Assembly (NCBI GenBank): GCA_937944385.1
Contig: CALDYQ010000024.1
Coordinates: forward strand, 1-43,411
Direction of reading: 5' to 3'
Origin: an uncultured Burkholderiales bacterium
GTDB taxonomy: Bacteria > Pseudomonadota > Gammaproteobacteria > Burkholderiales > Casimicrobiaceae
Length of the DNA stretch: 43,411 bases
The first letter of the stretch is position 1, and each line of letters starts with the position of its first letter. Shown here one piece after another: positions 1 through 8,175 of this stretch. The notes under the pieces were generated by a model, which was given only the letters and a program-made list of their open reading frames with translations, was not told the DNA's origin and searched no databases. The position numbers and the translations under genes are program-made.

Positions 1-38
1 CGCATCGCGTCGTTCGTGTCTGATCAGCGAAGACCGAA

Positions 39-68
39 ATTATGACACAGCAAATTTCCGCTTGTCAA
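39..68 (-). promoter_or_regulatory. Sigma-70 type promoter firing leftward out of the window
   Basis: Read on the minus strand, TTGACA (68-63) is followed after 18 bases by CATAAT (44-39). This is a perfect -35 box and a five-of-six -10 box. Transcription would start near base 32 and leave the window to the left, so it probably serves a divergent gene outside the window. The rest of 1-235 shows no convincing coding sequence. The purine-rich AAGGAG at 205-210 lies too far from the ATG at 236 to be its ribosome binding site. Confidence 0.6.
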
Positions 69-235
69 ATCGATTCGGGAAACAGCCCAACAACAGAGAC
101 ACAAAGGCCACGAGAGGCAACGAGGCCCTGGCAACGCGACAGCAAGGAAGGCACCGACCGGAACCCGCTCCGCACACACGGAGAAGGGGGCGCACGCCTC
201 GCCGAAGGAGAACTGACGGATAGCATCGTCTACCT

Positions 236-1246
236 ATGAACTCGTTGAAGTTCCGCCTGTTTGCGCTCGCACTGGTGGCCACGACGTTGGCCACGGCGGC
301 CGAGCCCACCTCGGGGCAGCCCATCGAAGCATCTGCCGTACGCAGCCAATGCACGGACTACGCGCGACGAGTCGCAGCCATCGGCTTCGACCGCTGCTTG
401 GGTGCACAGCTGCGACTGACCGGCGCGAAGTCGTCGCAAGGTCGCCCTATCCTCATCCGCGACATTGCCGCCAACGCCGCCGAGGATCGCTTGCGTGTTC
501 TCGTGCTGGGTACGATTCACGGCGATGAATTGACGGCCCCTGTGCTGGCGTTTCGCTGGTTGCAGTTTGCCTCGCAGCAACCTGCCCAAGCGTCCTCCGC
601 GGCAACCGACCGCACCTCGGCTCGCATCGCCTGGCGCTTCGTCCCTGTGGTCAATCCGGACGGACTGCTGGCCACGCCCGCCACACGGGTGAATGCGCGC
701 GGCGTCGATCTCAACCGCAATTTCCCGACACCGAACTGGCTGCAGGAAGCACCTCGCTACTGGGAACAGCGGACGCGACGAGACCCGCGCCGCTTCCCGG
801 GGCGCAGTCCGTTGAGTGAGCCGGAAAGTCGATTCATCGAACAGCAACTCGATGCTTTCTCACCTGACTTGATCGTGAGCATCCACGCCCCTCTCGGCGT
901 GCTCGATTTCGACGGTCCTGCGGTGCCACCCCATCGTCTTGGGCGTCTGTACCTCGACCAAGTCGGTGTCTTCCCAGGCTCGCTGGGCCATTACGCCGGC
1001 GTGCATCGTGGCATCCCCGTCGTGACCATCGAGCTGCCTCATGCACTGCAGCCACCGACGGACGCCGAAATGCGGCACATGTGGGATGACCTCCTGCGCT
1101 GGATCGATGCCCGACTGCTGACACGGCCCGATGAGCGCGTCCAGCCTGCGCAAACGGCCTCTCCGATGCCGTCCGTCGTCCTACCCATCCAGCCCTTGCT
1201 TCCGTCTCCTCTCCAACCCGTTGTGGCCCCGCTGAAAGCACGATGA
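236..1246 (+). CDS. M14 family zinc carboxypeptidase, MpaA-like, exported
   Basis: A 336-residue protein with an N-terminal hydrophobic signal sequence (about residues 1-22). The M14 zinc peptidase signature follows: HGDE with H95 and E98 as zinc ligands, NPDG at 140-143, NRNFP at 160-164, the third zinc ligand H217 in an SIHAP segment, and the catalytic glutamate E266 in a TIELP segment. This pattern is that of murein-peptide amidases (MpaA), which cut the D-Glu/diaminopimelate bond of cell-wall peptides; that substrate is inferred from the family. The protein is longer than E. coli MpaA because of the signal sequence and a Pro-rich tail after about residue 300. Its stop overlaps the start of the downstream PLP lyase (ATGA), so the two are probably translationally coupled. 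No good ribosome binding site precedes the ATG. Confidence 0.8.
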   Translation: MNSLKFRLFALALVATTLATAAEPTSGQPIEASAVRSQCTDYARRVAAIGFDRCLGAQLRLTGAKSSQGRPILIRDIAANAAEDRLRVLVLGTIHGDELTAPVLAFRWLQFASQQPAQASSAATDRTSARIAWRFVPVVNPDGLLATPATRVNARGVDLNRNFPTPNWLQEAPRYWEQRTRRDPRRFPGRSPLSEPESRFIEQQLDAFSPDLIVSIHAPLGVLDFDGPAVPPHRLGRLYLDQVGVFPGSLGHYAGVHRGIPVVTIELPHALQPPTDAEMRHMWDDLLRWIDARLLTRPDERVQPAQTASPMPSVVLPIQPLLPSPLQPVVAPLKAR

Positions 1247-2436
1247 ACACCTCCGACCTCCCACGCAAGCCACGTGCCGGCACGGCGCTGATCCATCCCG
1301 TCCGACCTGTGGCGCGGGGGTTTCGCTCGCTCGCTCCGGGCACGGAACGGGCGTCGACCGTTCTCTTCGACAGTGTCGAACGCTGGAAGAACCGCTCCGG
1401 ATTCGACGAGTCGACCTACACCTACGGCACGAGCGGTACCCCAACGACCCGCGACCTGGCGAACCGAATCGCCGAATGGGAAGGCGGGCATGGCACCGTC
1501 CTCTTCCCGAGCGGACTGGCTGCCGTAGCCTATGGATTCCTCGCACTGGTCGCACCGGGCGATCATGTCCTCGTGCCGGAAAACGTCTACGACCCGGTAC
1601 GACAGTTGGGCAAATCGCTGCTCGCCCGCATGGGCGTGCGCATGGAGTTCTACGATCCGCTGATCGGGCGCGACATCGAGCGGCTGATCAACGAAGCAAC
1701 CCGCCTCGTCTGGGTGGAGACGCCCGGGTCGATCACGATGGAGGTTGCTGACCTGCGCGCCATTGCCGAGGCAGTCCACCAAAGGGGCGTCGCCGTCGTC
1801 GTCGACAACACCTACAGCGCGGGCCTCTATCTCCGCGCCTTCGAACTGGGGGCCGATCTCAGCGTGCATGCACTGACCAAATACCCCGCGGGTCACAGCG
1901 ATCTCGTGATGGGCGCGATCACGGCACGGGACGGGCCCACGCTACGGCGCGTGCAGGAAGTGGCACTCACCACGGGGCAGTGTGTTGCAGCCGACGATGC
2001 CTACCTGGTTCTGCGCGGACTGCCAACGATGCCGCTCCGGCTTGCCCATGTCGAGCGCGTCGCGCTCGACTTGGCGAACTGGCTCAAGATGCGCCCAGAG
2101 GTCAAACGCGTGCTGCATCCGGCGCTGCCGGATTGCCCGGGCCACGAGGTGTGGCGACGCGACTTCACCGGGTCGTCCGGCGTGTTCTCATTCATTTTTT
2201 CCGACGAATACGGTGCCGAGGCAGCAACCCGATTCATCGAAGCATTGCGCTTCTTCAAGATCGGCGCGAGCTGGGGGGGCATCGGGTCTCTTGCCCTGAC
2301 CTACGACCTTTCGAAGTCACGCGGCGCCTGGCCGCACCAGGGCGCACTCGTTCGGCTCAACATCGGCCTAGAAGACCCGGAGGACCTGCGTGAAGATCTC
2401 AACCAAGCGTTCGACGCGCTTTGCACGGTCGATTGA
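1243..2436 (+). CDS. metC: Cystathionine beta-lyase / Cys-Met metabolism PLP enzyme
   Basis: A 397-residue fold-type I PLP enzyme of the cystathionine gamma-synthase/beta-lyase family. The PLP lysine is K213 in ALTKYPAGHSD, the cofactor-binding aspartate lies in VVVDNTYS (about 188), and the phosphate/substrate loop contains YTYG near residues 59-62. Length and the T-K-Y motif fit MetC-type cystathionine beta-lyases, which release homocysteine, pyruvate and ammonia. The start overlaps the stop of the M14 peptidase in ATGA, indicating one operon. The exact C-S substrate cannot be fixed by eye: a broader cysteine-S-conjugate lyase, or a lyase of wall-derived thioether amino acids, remains possible given the upstream murein peptidase. 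Confidence 0.85.
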   Translation: MNTSDLPRKPRAGTALIHPVRPVARGFRSLAPGTERASTVLFDSVERWKNRSGFDESTYTYGTSGTPTTRDLANRIAEWEGGHGTVLFPSGLAAVAYGFLALVAPGDHVLVPENVYDPVRQLGKSLLARMGVRMEFYDPLIGRDIERLINEATRLVWVETPGSITMEVADLRAIAEAVHQRGVAVVVDNTYSAGLYLRAFELGADLSVHALTKYPAGHSDLVMGAITARDGPTLRRVQEVALTTGQCVAADDAYLVLRGLPTMPLRLAHVERVALDLANWLKMRPEVKRVLHPALPDCPGHEVWRRDFTGSSGVFSFIFSDEYGAEAATRFIEALRFFKIGASWGGIGSLALTYDLSKSRGAWPHQGALVRLNIGLEDPEDLREDLNQAFDALCTVD

Positions 2437-2498
2437 GGCCATGACCGCGAGCGAACTCCGCTGCCCGGCACACACCCAAACGATCCAAAGGAGCTACC

Positions 2499-2984
2499 AT
2501 GACCACGGCTTACGACTTTGAAGCCCGCACCATCGACGGCAAGACGCTGTCATTGTCAATCTACGCCGGCAAGACGCTCCTCATCGTGAACACCGCCAGC
2601 AAGTGCGGCTTCACGCCCCAGTACACTGGCCTGCAGAAGCTCCACGAGCAATACGCTCCGCATGGGTTGGTCGTTCTTGGCTTTCCGTGCAACCAGTTCG
2701 GAGGTCAAGAGCCTGGGGACGAAGCCGCGATTGCTCAGTTCTGCGAACTGAATTTCGGCGTCACCTTTCCGCTCTTCGCGAAAGTCGATGTCAATGGTCC
2801 GGACGCGCACCCGCTGTTCGGATATCTGAAGAAGGCAGCACCCGGTCTGCTCGGCAGCGAGGCCATCAAGTGGAACTTCACGAAGTTTCTCGTCACGCCA
2901 GACGGCAAAGTCACGCGCTATGCACCGACCGACGGCCCTGAGTCGCTCGAGTCAGCCATCCGCGCGGCGCTCGGCCTCACGTGA
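2499..2984 (+). CDS. gpx: Glutathione peroxidase family protein (thiol peroxidase)
   Basis: A 161-residue protein covering the whole glutathione peroxidase fold. The peroxidatic cysteine is C36 in NTASKCGFT, where selenoproteins carry selenocysteine. The glutamine-bearing GFPCNQFGGQ follows at 61-70 and the tryptophan motif KWNFTKFLV near 130, completing the catalytic set. Bacterial members (BtuE type) usually reduce hydroperoxides with thioredoxin or glutathione; which donor is used is not visible. AAAGGAG at 2487-2493 is a strong ribosome binding site six bases ahead of the ATG. It follows metC by 62 bp on the same strand. Its last 33 bp overlap the tail of the convergent CoA-transferase remnant. 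Confidence 0.9.
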   Translation: MTTAYDFEARTIDGKTLSLSIYAGKTLLIVNTASKCGFTPQYTGLQKLHEQYAPHGLVVLGFPCNQFGGQEPGDEAAIAQFCELNFGVTFPLFAKVDVNGPDAHPLFGYLKKAAPGLLGSEAIKWNFTKFLVTPDGKVTRYAPTDGPESLESAIRAALGLT

Positions 2985-4001
2985 CCCACGATCCAGCCGA
3001 GCGCGCAAAAAACCTTTGCTGCCATAGCGGGTGACCCGCGCGTAGTGGCGCGCGGTCAGCCGATCGACCATGTGCGCATACGCTTCGAGCAGTTCGGGGC
3101 GAATCGAGAAATCATCGTAGTTGACGACCACGTCCACACGTGAATCCTGAGTTTCAAGGGCGCGCACGACCGCCTGCTCGATTTCGGTGATCTGCGCGTC
3201 CTGATTCACGGTGTAGCCCCCGAAATCGATGTAAAGCGTTCTGGTTGACGCATCGAACCTGAGCCGCTCGGCAAGCGGACGCGACAGGAGTCGGTCACGC
3301 AGCTGTATCGGAGCATCGACAAACGGCGCCGCGTCCATTACGGTCTCCGGCACCGTGCGCGCTGGCGTGAAGGCCATCCGTCCCAGAACATCCCGGTCGA
3401 TCGAAACGCCCGGGGCGACCTCGGCCAACCTGAGGCGGGGTTCATCGGTTGCGTCGGCCTCGAGACGGAACACCGCGCGCTCGGTGACGTAGAGCACCGG
3501 GGTGCCCCGCCGCAGCGCCTCGCGCGCGCTGAAGGTGAGGTGCTCGACGCGCTCGACAAACTTCGTCTGTCCACCATCGCGTACGACCGTCAGGCGACCG
3601 GCGCCCACCCGAACGTCCTGTGCGCCCGCGCTGAACGAGCCGACGAACACCACGCGTCGCGCGTTCTGGCCGATGTTGATGAAACCGCCGGCACCCGCCA
3701 GACGCGGGCCGAACTTGCTCACGTTGACGTTGCCCTCGCGGTCGACCTCTGCCATGCCGAGGATGGCCAAGTCGCGCCCGTGACCCTGCCCTGCGGCATA
3801 GACCAACGTGAGCCCTCGCGGCTCGGCATCGACGAGAAAACGCCGCTCGAGCGCAATCGCCACCGCCTCGGCGAACCCGATGCCGACAAAGCCTCCGGTG
3901 GCGATCGTGTCGCCGCTCTTGATCAGCCGAACGGCGTCGTCGACGGACACCACCTTGTTGCGGTGTACGGGCGCGTTTGCGCTTGACTACGGCGCAGGCA
4001 C
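2952..4001 (-). pseudogene. Acyl-CoA:acetate/3-ketoacid CoA-transferase (YdiF-like) remnant: early stop plus internal deletion
   Basis: Two lesions are visible. First, the best start is a GTG at 4001 behind a perfect AAGGAGG, but an in-frame TAG follows four codons later (3989-3987). Translation can only resume from weaker starts such as GTG 3953. Second, the readable 333 residues jump from the family's N-terminal segment (ending GQGHGRD, about residue 60, near base 3772) directly into LAILGMAEVDREGNVNVS, a segment lying about 320-330 residues further on in YdiF-type enzymes. The missing part includes the catalytic glutamate segment. The remaining C-terminal domain (FVGSFSAG, YVTERAVF, PGVSIDRDVLG) and an extra tail of about 120 residues, as in long family members, are still in frame. 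A CoA-transferase function is therefore unlikely. A bona fide shortened protein or an assembly error remain alternatives. Confidence 0.75.
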
Positions 4002-4006
4002 GGTTT

Positions 4007-4013
4007 CCTCCTT
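4007..4013 (-). promoter_or_regulatory. Strong ribosome binding site of the broken CoA-transferase gene
   Basis: Minus-strand AAGGAGG lies five bases before GTG 4001. It is a near-ideal Shine-Dalgarno sequence and shows where the intact gene most likely began. The reading frame it opens closes after four codons. Confidence 0.6.
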
Positions 4014-4074
4014 GTTCCCCTGTCATGATGGGGTTTCTTGTCGTTGTTGTAGCGCCGTATGCACGCGCTCGGCA

Positions 4075-4094
4075 GCGGTTGGCCGTCCAACCGC
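4075..4094. repeat. 8-bp inverted repeat in the divergent intergenic region
   Basis: GCGGTTGG and CCAACCGC are perfectly complementary arms around a CCGT loop. It lies between the CoA-transferase remnant and the solute-binding protein gene. There is no T-run on either side, so it is not an intrinsic terminator. It could be an operator or an RNA hairpin; its function is unknown. Confidence 0.4.
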
Positions 4095-4172
4095 CGCGGA
4101 AAGACGCGATAGGGGGCGTGCCGCTGTCGTCGCCCTCGCCGCGTTGCCATAATCCGCGCTCCTTTCCTCAGG

Positions 4173-6032
4173 ATGTGCCTTGCTGTGACTGCGCTCTCTC
4201 GCAACTCCCTCGGCCCCGCGCGGCCAGCGTCGCGCAATCGGCTCGTCGCCTGGATCGCACACGCCACCGCGTTCGTGCTGGCAATCGCGCTGCCGATCAC
4301 GCCGACAACCGTGTCGGCCACCGACATGAACAAGACCTTGCGAGTCGCTTTCCCGGTGGATGTCACCGGCTTCGATCCCCAGGCAGTGAACGATCTTTAT
4401 TCAGCGCACGTTGCCAACGCAATCTTCGACACGCTGTGGGAATTCGACTACTACGCGCGCCCGCTCCGGCTCAAACCGTCACTCGCAGCCGCGCTGCCGG
4501 AAATTTCCGCGGACGGACTGACCTGGATCATCCGCATCAAGAAGGGGCTTTTCTTCGCGGATGACCCGGCATTCGAAGGCAAGAAGCGCGAGGTCACGGC
4601 CGAGGACTTCATCTACTCCTGGAAGCGGATGCTCGACCCGAAGATGATCTCGCCCACGCTCTGGCAGATCGACAACAAGGTCGTGGGCGCCAACGAGCTC
4701 GTTGCCGAGGCGAAGAAGACCAACAAGTTCGATTACGACAAGCCAATCGAAGGCCTCAAGGCGCTCGACCGCTACACGATCCAGTTGAAGCTCACCCGGC
4801 CGGACTACACGTTGACCGAGCTGATGCTCGGCTACAACTGGTCGCCAGTTGCGCGTGAGGTCGTCGAGAAGTACCGCGACCCCGGTGGGCGCATCATGAA
4901 CAACCCGGTCGGTGCGGGCCCCTACCGCATCAAGCAGTGGGTCAAGGGCAGCAAGCTCGTGCTCACCAAGAACGAGAACTACCGCGAGGAGTTCTTCCCG
5001 ACCGAGGGCGAGCCCGAGGACGCGGAAATACTCGCCAGAAACAAAGGCAAGCGCCTGCCGCTCGTGGGCAACATCGAGATCAGCATCATCGAGGAGGCGA
5101 ACCCGCGGCTCCTTTCGTTCAAGTCCGGCGCGCTTGACTATGAGTTCGTCGGCGCCTCGATGATCGGCAACGTCGTCCAGGGTGGCAAGCTGCTGCCGGA
5201 GTACGCCGAGCGTGGCGTTCGGCATCAGCGTGCACTGGAACCTGCGCTCTCCTACGATTTCTTCAACCTCGACGACCCCATCGTCGGTGGTCTGGAGCCG
5301 GCCAAGATCGCGCTTCGCCGCGCGATCATCATGGCCTTTCCGGTCGATGACTACGTGCGAGTGACCTTCCGCGGCCAGGCCACGCCAGCCAACCAGATCA
5401 TCCCGCCCACGCAGACGGGCCACGACCCGAAGCGCTCCCGCAACGTGCGCCAGGACGTGCAACTCGCCAACGCGCTGCTCGATCACTTCGGCTACATAGA
5501 CCGCGATGGCGATGGCTTCCGCGACCTGCCCGACGGCAAGCCCTTGATCATCACGCGCTCGTCCACACCCAACCCGACCGACCGCGAGACCGATGAACTG
5601 TGGAAGAAAACCATGGATTCGCTCAAGATCCGGATCGCCTTCAACACGCAGAAATGGCCGGATCTGCTCAAGCAGGCGCGCGCCGGGCAAATCCAGTTCT
5701 GGGGCCTAGGCTGGATCTCAGGGGCGACCGATGGCAACTCCTTCGTGCAACTGCTCTACAGCAAAAACATCGGGCAGTCCAACTTTGCCCGCTTCCGTCA
5801 TCCCAAGTACGATGAACTCTACGAGAAGGCTCAACTGCTGCCGATCGGCCCCCAGCGCTGGGCGCTCTATCGCGCCATGAACGACATTGCCATGGCGTAC
5901 TCCGTATGGAGCCCGGGCGTGTTCCGCTTCCAGAACGTGCTGACGCAACCCTGGTTGCTCAACTACAAGCGGAACCCCTTCCGCCAGCATTTCTTCCATT
6001 TGATGGACATCGACGAGACCCGCCGGCGCTGA
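4173..6032 (+). CDS. ABC transporter substrate-binding protein, family 5 (OppA/DppA-like)
   Basis: A 619-residue exported protein. A basic N-terminus and hydrophobic stretch (about residues 22-50, ending near TVSA) form a signal peptide. The mature part starts TLRVAFPVDVTGFDPQ, typical of family-5 (SBP_bac_5) peptide/nickel-type binding proteins. It continues with the diagnostic early segments LKPSLAAALPEISADGLTWIIRIKKGLFF and VTAEDFIYSWKRMLDP, and ends with a C-terminal lobe through about residue 610. Such proteins bind oligopeptides or other small solutes in the periplasm for an ABC importer. No permease or ATPase gene lies beside it, so it is an orphan here. The ligand cannot be inferred. 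ATG 4173 is chosen because it retains the whole signal peptide; GTG 4185 is an alternative. A CATAAT (4148-4153) could be a -10 box. Confidence 0.88.
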   Translation: MCLAVTALSRNSLGPARPASRNRLVAWIAHATAFVLAIALPITPTTVSATDMNKTLRVAFPVDVTGFDPQAVNDLYSAHVANAIFDTLWEFDYYARPLRLKPSLAAALPEISADGLTWIIRIKKGLFFADDPAFEGKKREVTAEDFIYSWKRMLDPKMISPTLWQIDNKVVGANELVAEAKKTNKFDYDKPIEGLKALDRYTIQLKLTRPDYTLTELMLGYNWSPVAREVVEKYRDPGGRIMNNPVGAGPYRIKQWVKGSKLVLTKNENYREEFFPTEGEPEDAEILARNKGKRLPLVGNIEISIIEEANPRLLSFKSGALDYEFVGASMIGNVVQGGKLLPEYAERGVRHQRALEPALSYDFFNLDDPIVGGLEPAKIALRRAIIMAFPVDDYVRVTFRGQATPANQIIPPTQTGHDPKRSRNVRQDVQLANALLDHFGYIDRDGDGFRDLPDGKPLIITRSSTPNPTDRETDELWKKTMDSLKIRIAFNTQKWPDLLKQARAGQIQFWGLGWISGATDGNSFVQLLYSKNIGQSNFARFRHPKYDELYEKAQLLPIGPQRWALYRAMNDIAMAYSVWSPGVFRFQNVLTQPWLLNYKRNPFRQHFFHLMDIDETRRR

Positions 6033-6142
6033 CGCGCACGCTCATCACGCTCAGGTACCGCAGGCACGCCGAGCGCGAGGCCCTGGCTCGCGATCAGGCC
6101 AAGATCGGCTCGATGGGATGCGCCTTATCTGTCTCACTGCCG

Positions 6143-6859
6143 TCACTGCAAACGACGATACACGTTGGCGGCGGTCGGTGCGGCATCCAAGCCGGGGATA
6201 CACGCGCCGGACCAGCCTAACCGACGAGCCGCGGCGATTGGGCCGGTCACCTCGTCAAGCAGACGGAAGAGATCGACGCCCGTCGCGACGACGCCCCCGT
6301 CTGGGCCTGCAGAACGCCTAGACGCAAGCGCGTTTTCAAGACACTGACAGATCGCCGGCTCGGCCTCGCTCTGCCCCACTTTGCAAGAGAACAAGCCGCA
6401 ATCGAACCGCGTCATCAACGCGTTGCGGATGACGCAGCGCGGTTGCCCAACGGGCGGGCATGTTGGATTGAGAAGCGGTTCGAGCCTCCGGCGCGCCCGG
6501 TCTCGCGAGTCGAACCATTCAGTGAGCAGCTGCACGCCGGGCCTGATCGGCTCGAGCCCGTCCGGCGCATGGTCGTTGAACTGCCTGCACATCGCCTCTG
6601 GCCGAGATGGCTCACATGCGAGACCCGCCACAACCTCACCTGCCGGTGCCAGACCGCGGGAAACCGGCCCAGAGTGCGGATGCAAAAGCCCGAACGGCGC
6701 GCTCCCGCGTGAATCGCTCAGGCAAGCTGCCACAGCGGGCCGGCGGATCACATGCCGACTCGAGCGCAGAAGGACATGGCTAACACTGAGGCCGAGAAGA
6801 TCGCGGTTCGCCAGAATCAGTGGATGTCGGACCGTGAGGTGGTGGATTCTCGCGGCCAC
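6143..6859 (-). CDS. Doubtful open frame, possibly a decayed gene
   Basis: A 238-codon frame starting at GTG 6859. Its third-position G/C content is clearly lower than in neighbouring genes. The protein is Arg- and Cys-rich and has no recognised motif over most of its length. Only the last 50 or so residues look like folded protein: DLFRLLDEVTGPIAAARRLG followed by WSGAC and an AN-rich end. This faintly recalls the C-terminal helix-strand of HpcH/HpaI (CitE-like) lyases, but the match is too weak to use as a name. No ribosome binding site is evident. It may be noise, or the remnant of a gene that has lost function. Confidence 0.2.
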   Translation of the reverse strand: MAARIHHLTVRHPLILANRDLLGLSVSHVLLRSSRHVIRRPAVAACLSDSRGSAPFGLLHPHSGPVSRGLAPAGEVVAGLACEPSRPEAMCRQFNDHAPDGLEPIRPGVQLLTEWFDSRDRARRRLEPLLNPTCPPVGQPRCVIRNALMTRFDCGLFSCKVGQSEAEPAICQCLENALASRRSAGPDGGVVATGVDLFRLLDEVTGPIAAARRLGWSGACIPGLDAAPTAANVYRRLQ

Positions 6860-6991
6860 CAGTGATACGGGTTTCCCCGATATCCAATGCGGTTCAGCTC
6901 GACGGGATCAAGCTCTCTTTGCTGCGCATTGGGTGGACAATGGCAGTCGTCGCGGGCAACACAACGACGCCTGAAGTCTTTCGTTTCTTTC

Positions 6992-6998
6992 AAGGAGG
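6992..6998 (+). promoter_or_regulatory. Ribosome binding site fixing the DsrE-like start
   Basis: AAGGAGG ends four bases before ATG 7003. It shows that the gene starts here, directly before the signal peptide, and not at upstream in-frame ATG codons. Confidence 0.8.
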
Positions 6999-7002
6999 AT
7001 TC

Positions 7003-7512
7003 ATGTTTCATCACCAAGCTCGTGACCGCGCATTCGACCGTGCATTCGTTCGTCGCTCCGGTGCGCTCGCGGCCTCGGCCGTGATCGCCGCCGCCATTGC
7101 CCTCGCGCCGATGGCTGCATCCGCGCAGGCGCCGGCTGCCCCCGCCGCAACCGCGGAGGGCATACGCGTGGTCTACCACATCAACGACACCGCTTCACAG
7201 GCGCTTGCTGCGCTACGCAACATTCGCAACCATCTCGACGTGGATCCCACGGCGCGGATCACGGTCGTGACGCATGCCTTCGGCGTCGATTTCCTCATGG
7301 AAGGCATGAAGGATCGCAACGACAACTCATTTGCCGCGACAGTCGCTGCGCTCAAGAACCGCGGCGTCACGTTCGAGGTCTGCGAGATCACACTCAAAAA
7401 CCGCAACCTCAAAAAAGAGCAGTTCATCCAGGAAGTGGACTTCACGCCCTCGGGGGTTGCCCGGATCGCCCAGCTCCAAGCGCGTGAGCGCGCCGCCTAC
7501 ATCCGTCCCTGA
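7003..7512 (+). CDS. Exported DsrE/DsrF-like family protein
   Basis: A 169-residue protein starting behind a perfect AAGGAGG. Residues 1-45 hold a basic region and a hydrophobic stretch ending in AASAQA, a signal peptide with a likely cleavage site. The remainder has the DsrE-like alpha/beta pattern: GIRVVYHINDTASQALAALRNIRNHL, then ARITVVTHAFGVDFLMEG, and GVTFEVCEITLKNR with a conserved-position cysteine. Cytoplasmic relatives handle sulfur. Secreted single-gene members like this one are common in proteobacteria, and their role is not known to me. It stands alone between the gene-poor region and a strong bidirectional terminator, so it is probably monocistronic. Confidence 0.8.
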   Translation: MFHHQARDRAFDRAFVRRSGALAASAVIAAAIALAPMAASAQAPAAPAATAEGIRVVYHINDTASQALAALRNIRNHLDVDPTARITVVTHAFGVDFLMEGMKDRNDNSFAATVAALKNRGVTFEVCEITLKNRNLKKEQFIQEVDFTPSGVARIAQLQARERAAYIRP

Positions 7513-7531
7513 GTCATCCCTCCGGCCCTAC

Positions 7532-7561
7532 AAAAAAGGCGACCCTTGGGTCGCCTTTTTT
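7532..7561. terminator. Bidirectional intrinsic terminator
   Basis: A perfect 14-bp inverted repeat: A6-GGCGACCC, TT, GGGTCGCC-T6. It reads as a G+C-rich stem with a T-tract on both strands. It sits between the convergent DsrE-like gene (ends 7512) and DUF3501 gene (ends 7579), so it can end transcription from both sides. Confidence 0.92.
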
Positions 7562-7578
7562 CGCTCGCGGGAGGCCGA

Positions 7579-8175
7579 CTACTTGAGGTCCGCGACCAGG
7601 GCGTTGCGCATCGCCTGCGGCAGCGGGTTGATGGCAGCCTTGTAGCGCGGGTGATCGACACCGACGGCGAGACCCACCCCGTACTTGAGCGCGGCCTTCA
7701 TTTCCTTCGTAAGCTCGAAGCGCAGATGGTGCTCGGTCTCCGGCCGGAAATCCTCACGATCGCCGTCATCATCGGAGATCGAGTAGACCTTGCTGCTGCC
7801 CTCCACCTGGATCCAGACGCGGTCTTCGATGCCAATCAGGTGCGGCAACAGACGGCGGCGCTCGTCGTCGTCGGCAAACTCCAGGGTCATGGTGGCCTTC
7901 AGGTTGCTGCCATCCGGAATCAGCGGCACATAGGCATCGATTTCGTCCTGGATGGCGTCGACGTCATCCGTCTCCTCCAGGCGGAGCAATTCCTGGATCC
8001 GATAGCGGATCGTCATCTCGTCCTCGAATGCGATCGAGAGGTTGTTGCCAAGATGAACCGTGCGGTTCTTCTTGTGCGCGAGCACCTCCGGCTGGAACGT
8101 CGGACGGCGCTTCTCGTACTCTTCAAGCGACCAAATGTTGGCCCGCGACAGGACGGGCGTCGATTTCTTAGCCAT
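7579..8175 (-). CDS. DUF3501 family protein
   Basis: A 198-residue soluble protein with the hallmarks of DUF3501: the N-terminal LEEYEKRRPTFQPEVLAHKKNRTVHLG, the central FEDEMTIRYRIQELLRLEE, the DAYVPLIPDGSNLKATM segment, and GIEDRVWIQVEG followed by a C-terminal LRFEL. The family's biochemical role is not established. In many proteobacteria the gene lies next to a rubrerythrin or iron-sulfur oxidoreductase gene, which suggests redox or oxidative-stress work; no such partner is visible here. GGAAGA ahead of ATG 8175 serves as ribosome binding site. The gene ends at the shared terminator. Confidence 0.88.
   Translation of the reverse strand: MAKKSTPVLSRANIWSLEEYEKRRPTFQPEVLAHKKNRTVHLGNNLSIAFEDEMTIRYRIQELLRLEETDDVDAIQDEIDAYVPLIPDGSNLKATMTLEFADDDERRRLLPHLIGIEDRVWIQVEGSSKVYSISDDDGDREDFRPETEHHLRFELTKEMKAALKYGVGLAVGVDHPRYKAAINPLPQAMRNALVADLK

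Larger units (their letters stand above)
6033..7002. other. 970-bp stretch without a convincing gene
   Basis: No frame in this interval shows the strong third-position G/C preference of the neighbouring genes. Several overlapping open frames exist on both strands, but their translations are rich in Arg, Ser, Pro and Cys and resemble no family I can name. A short plus-strand frame at 6752-6865 (starting MPTRAQKDMAN) has a more protein-like composition but no ribosome binding site. The interval may be decayed coding DNA or a long regulatory region before the DsrE-like gene. Confidence 0.5.
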
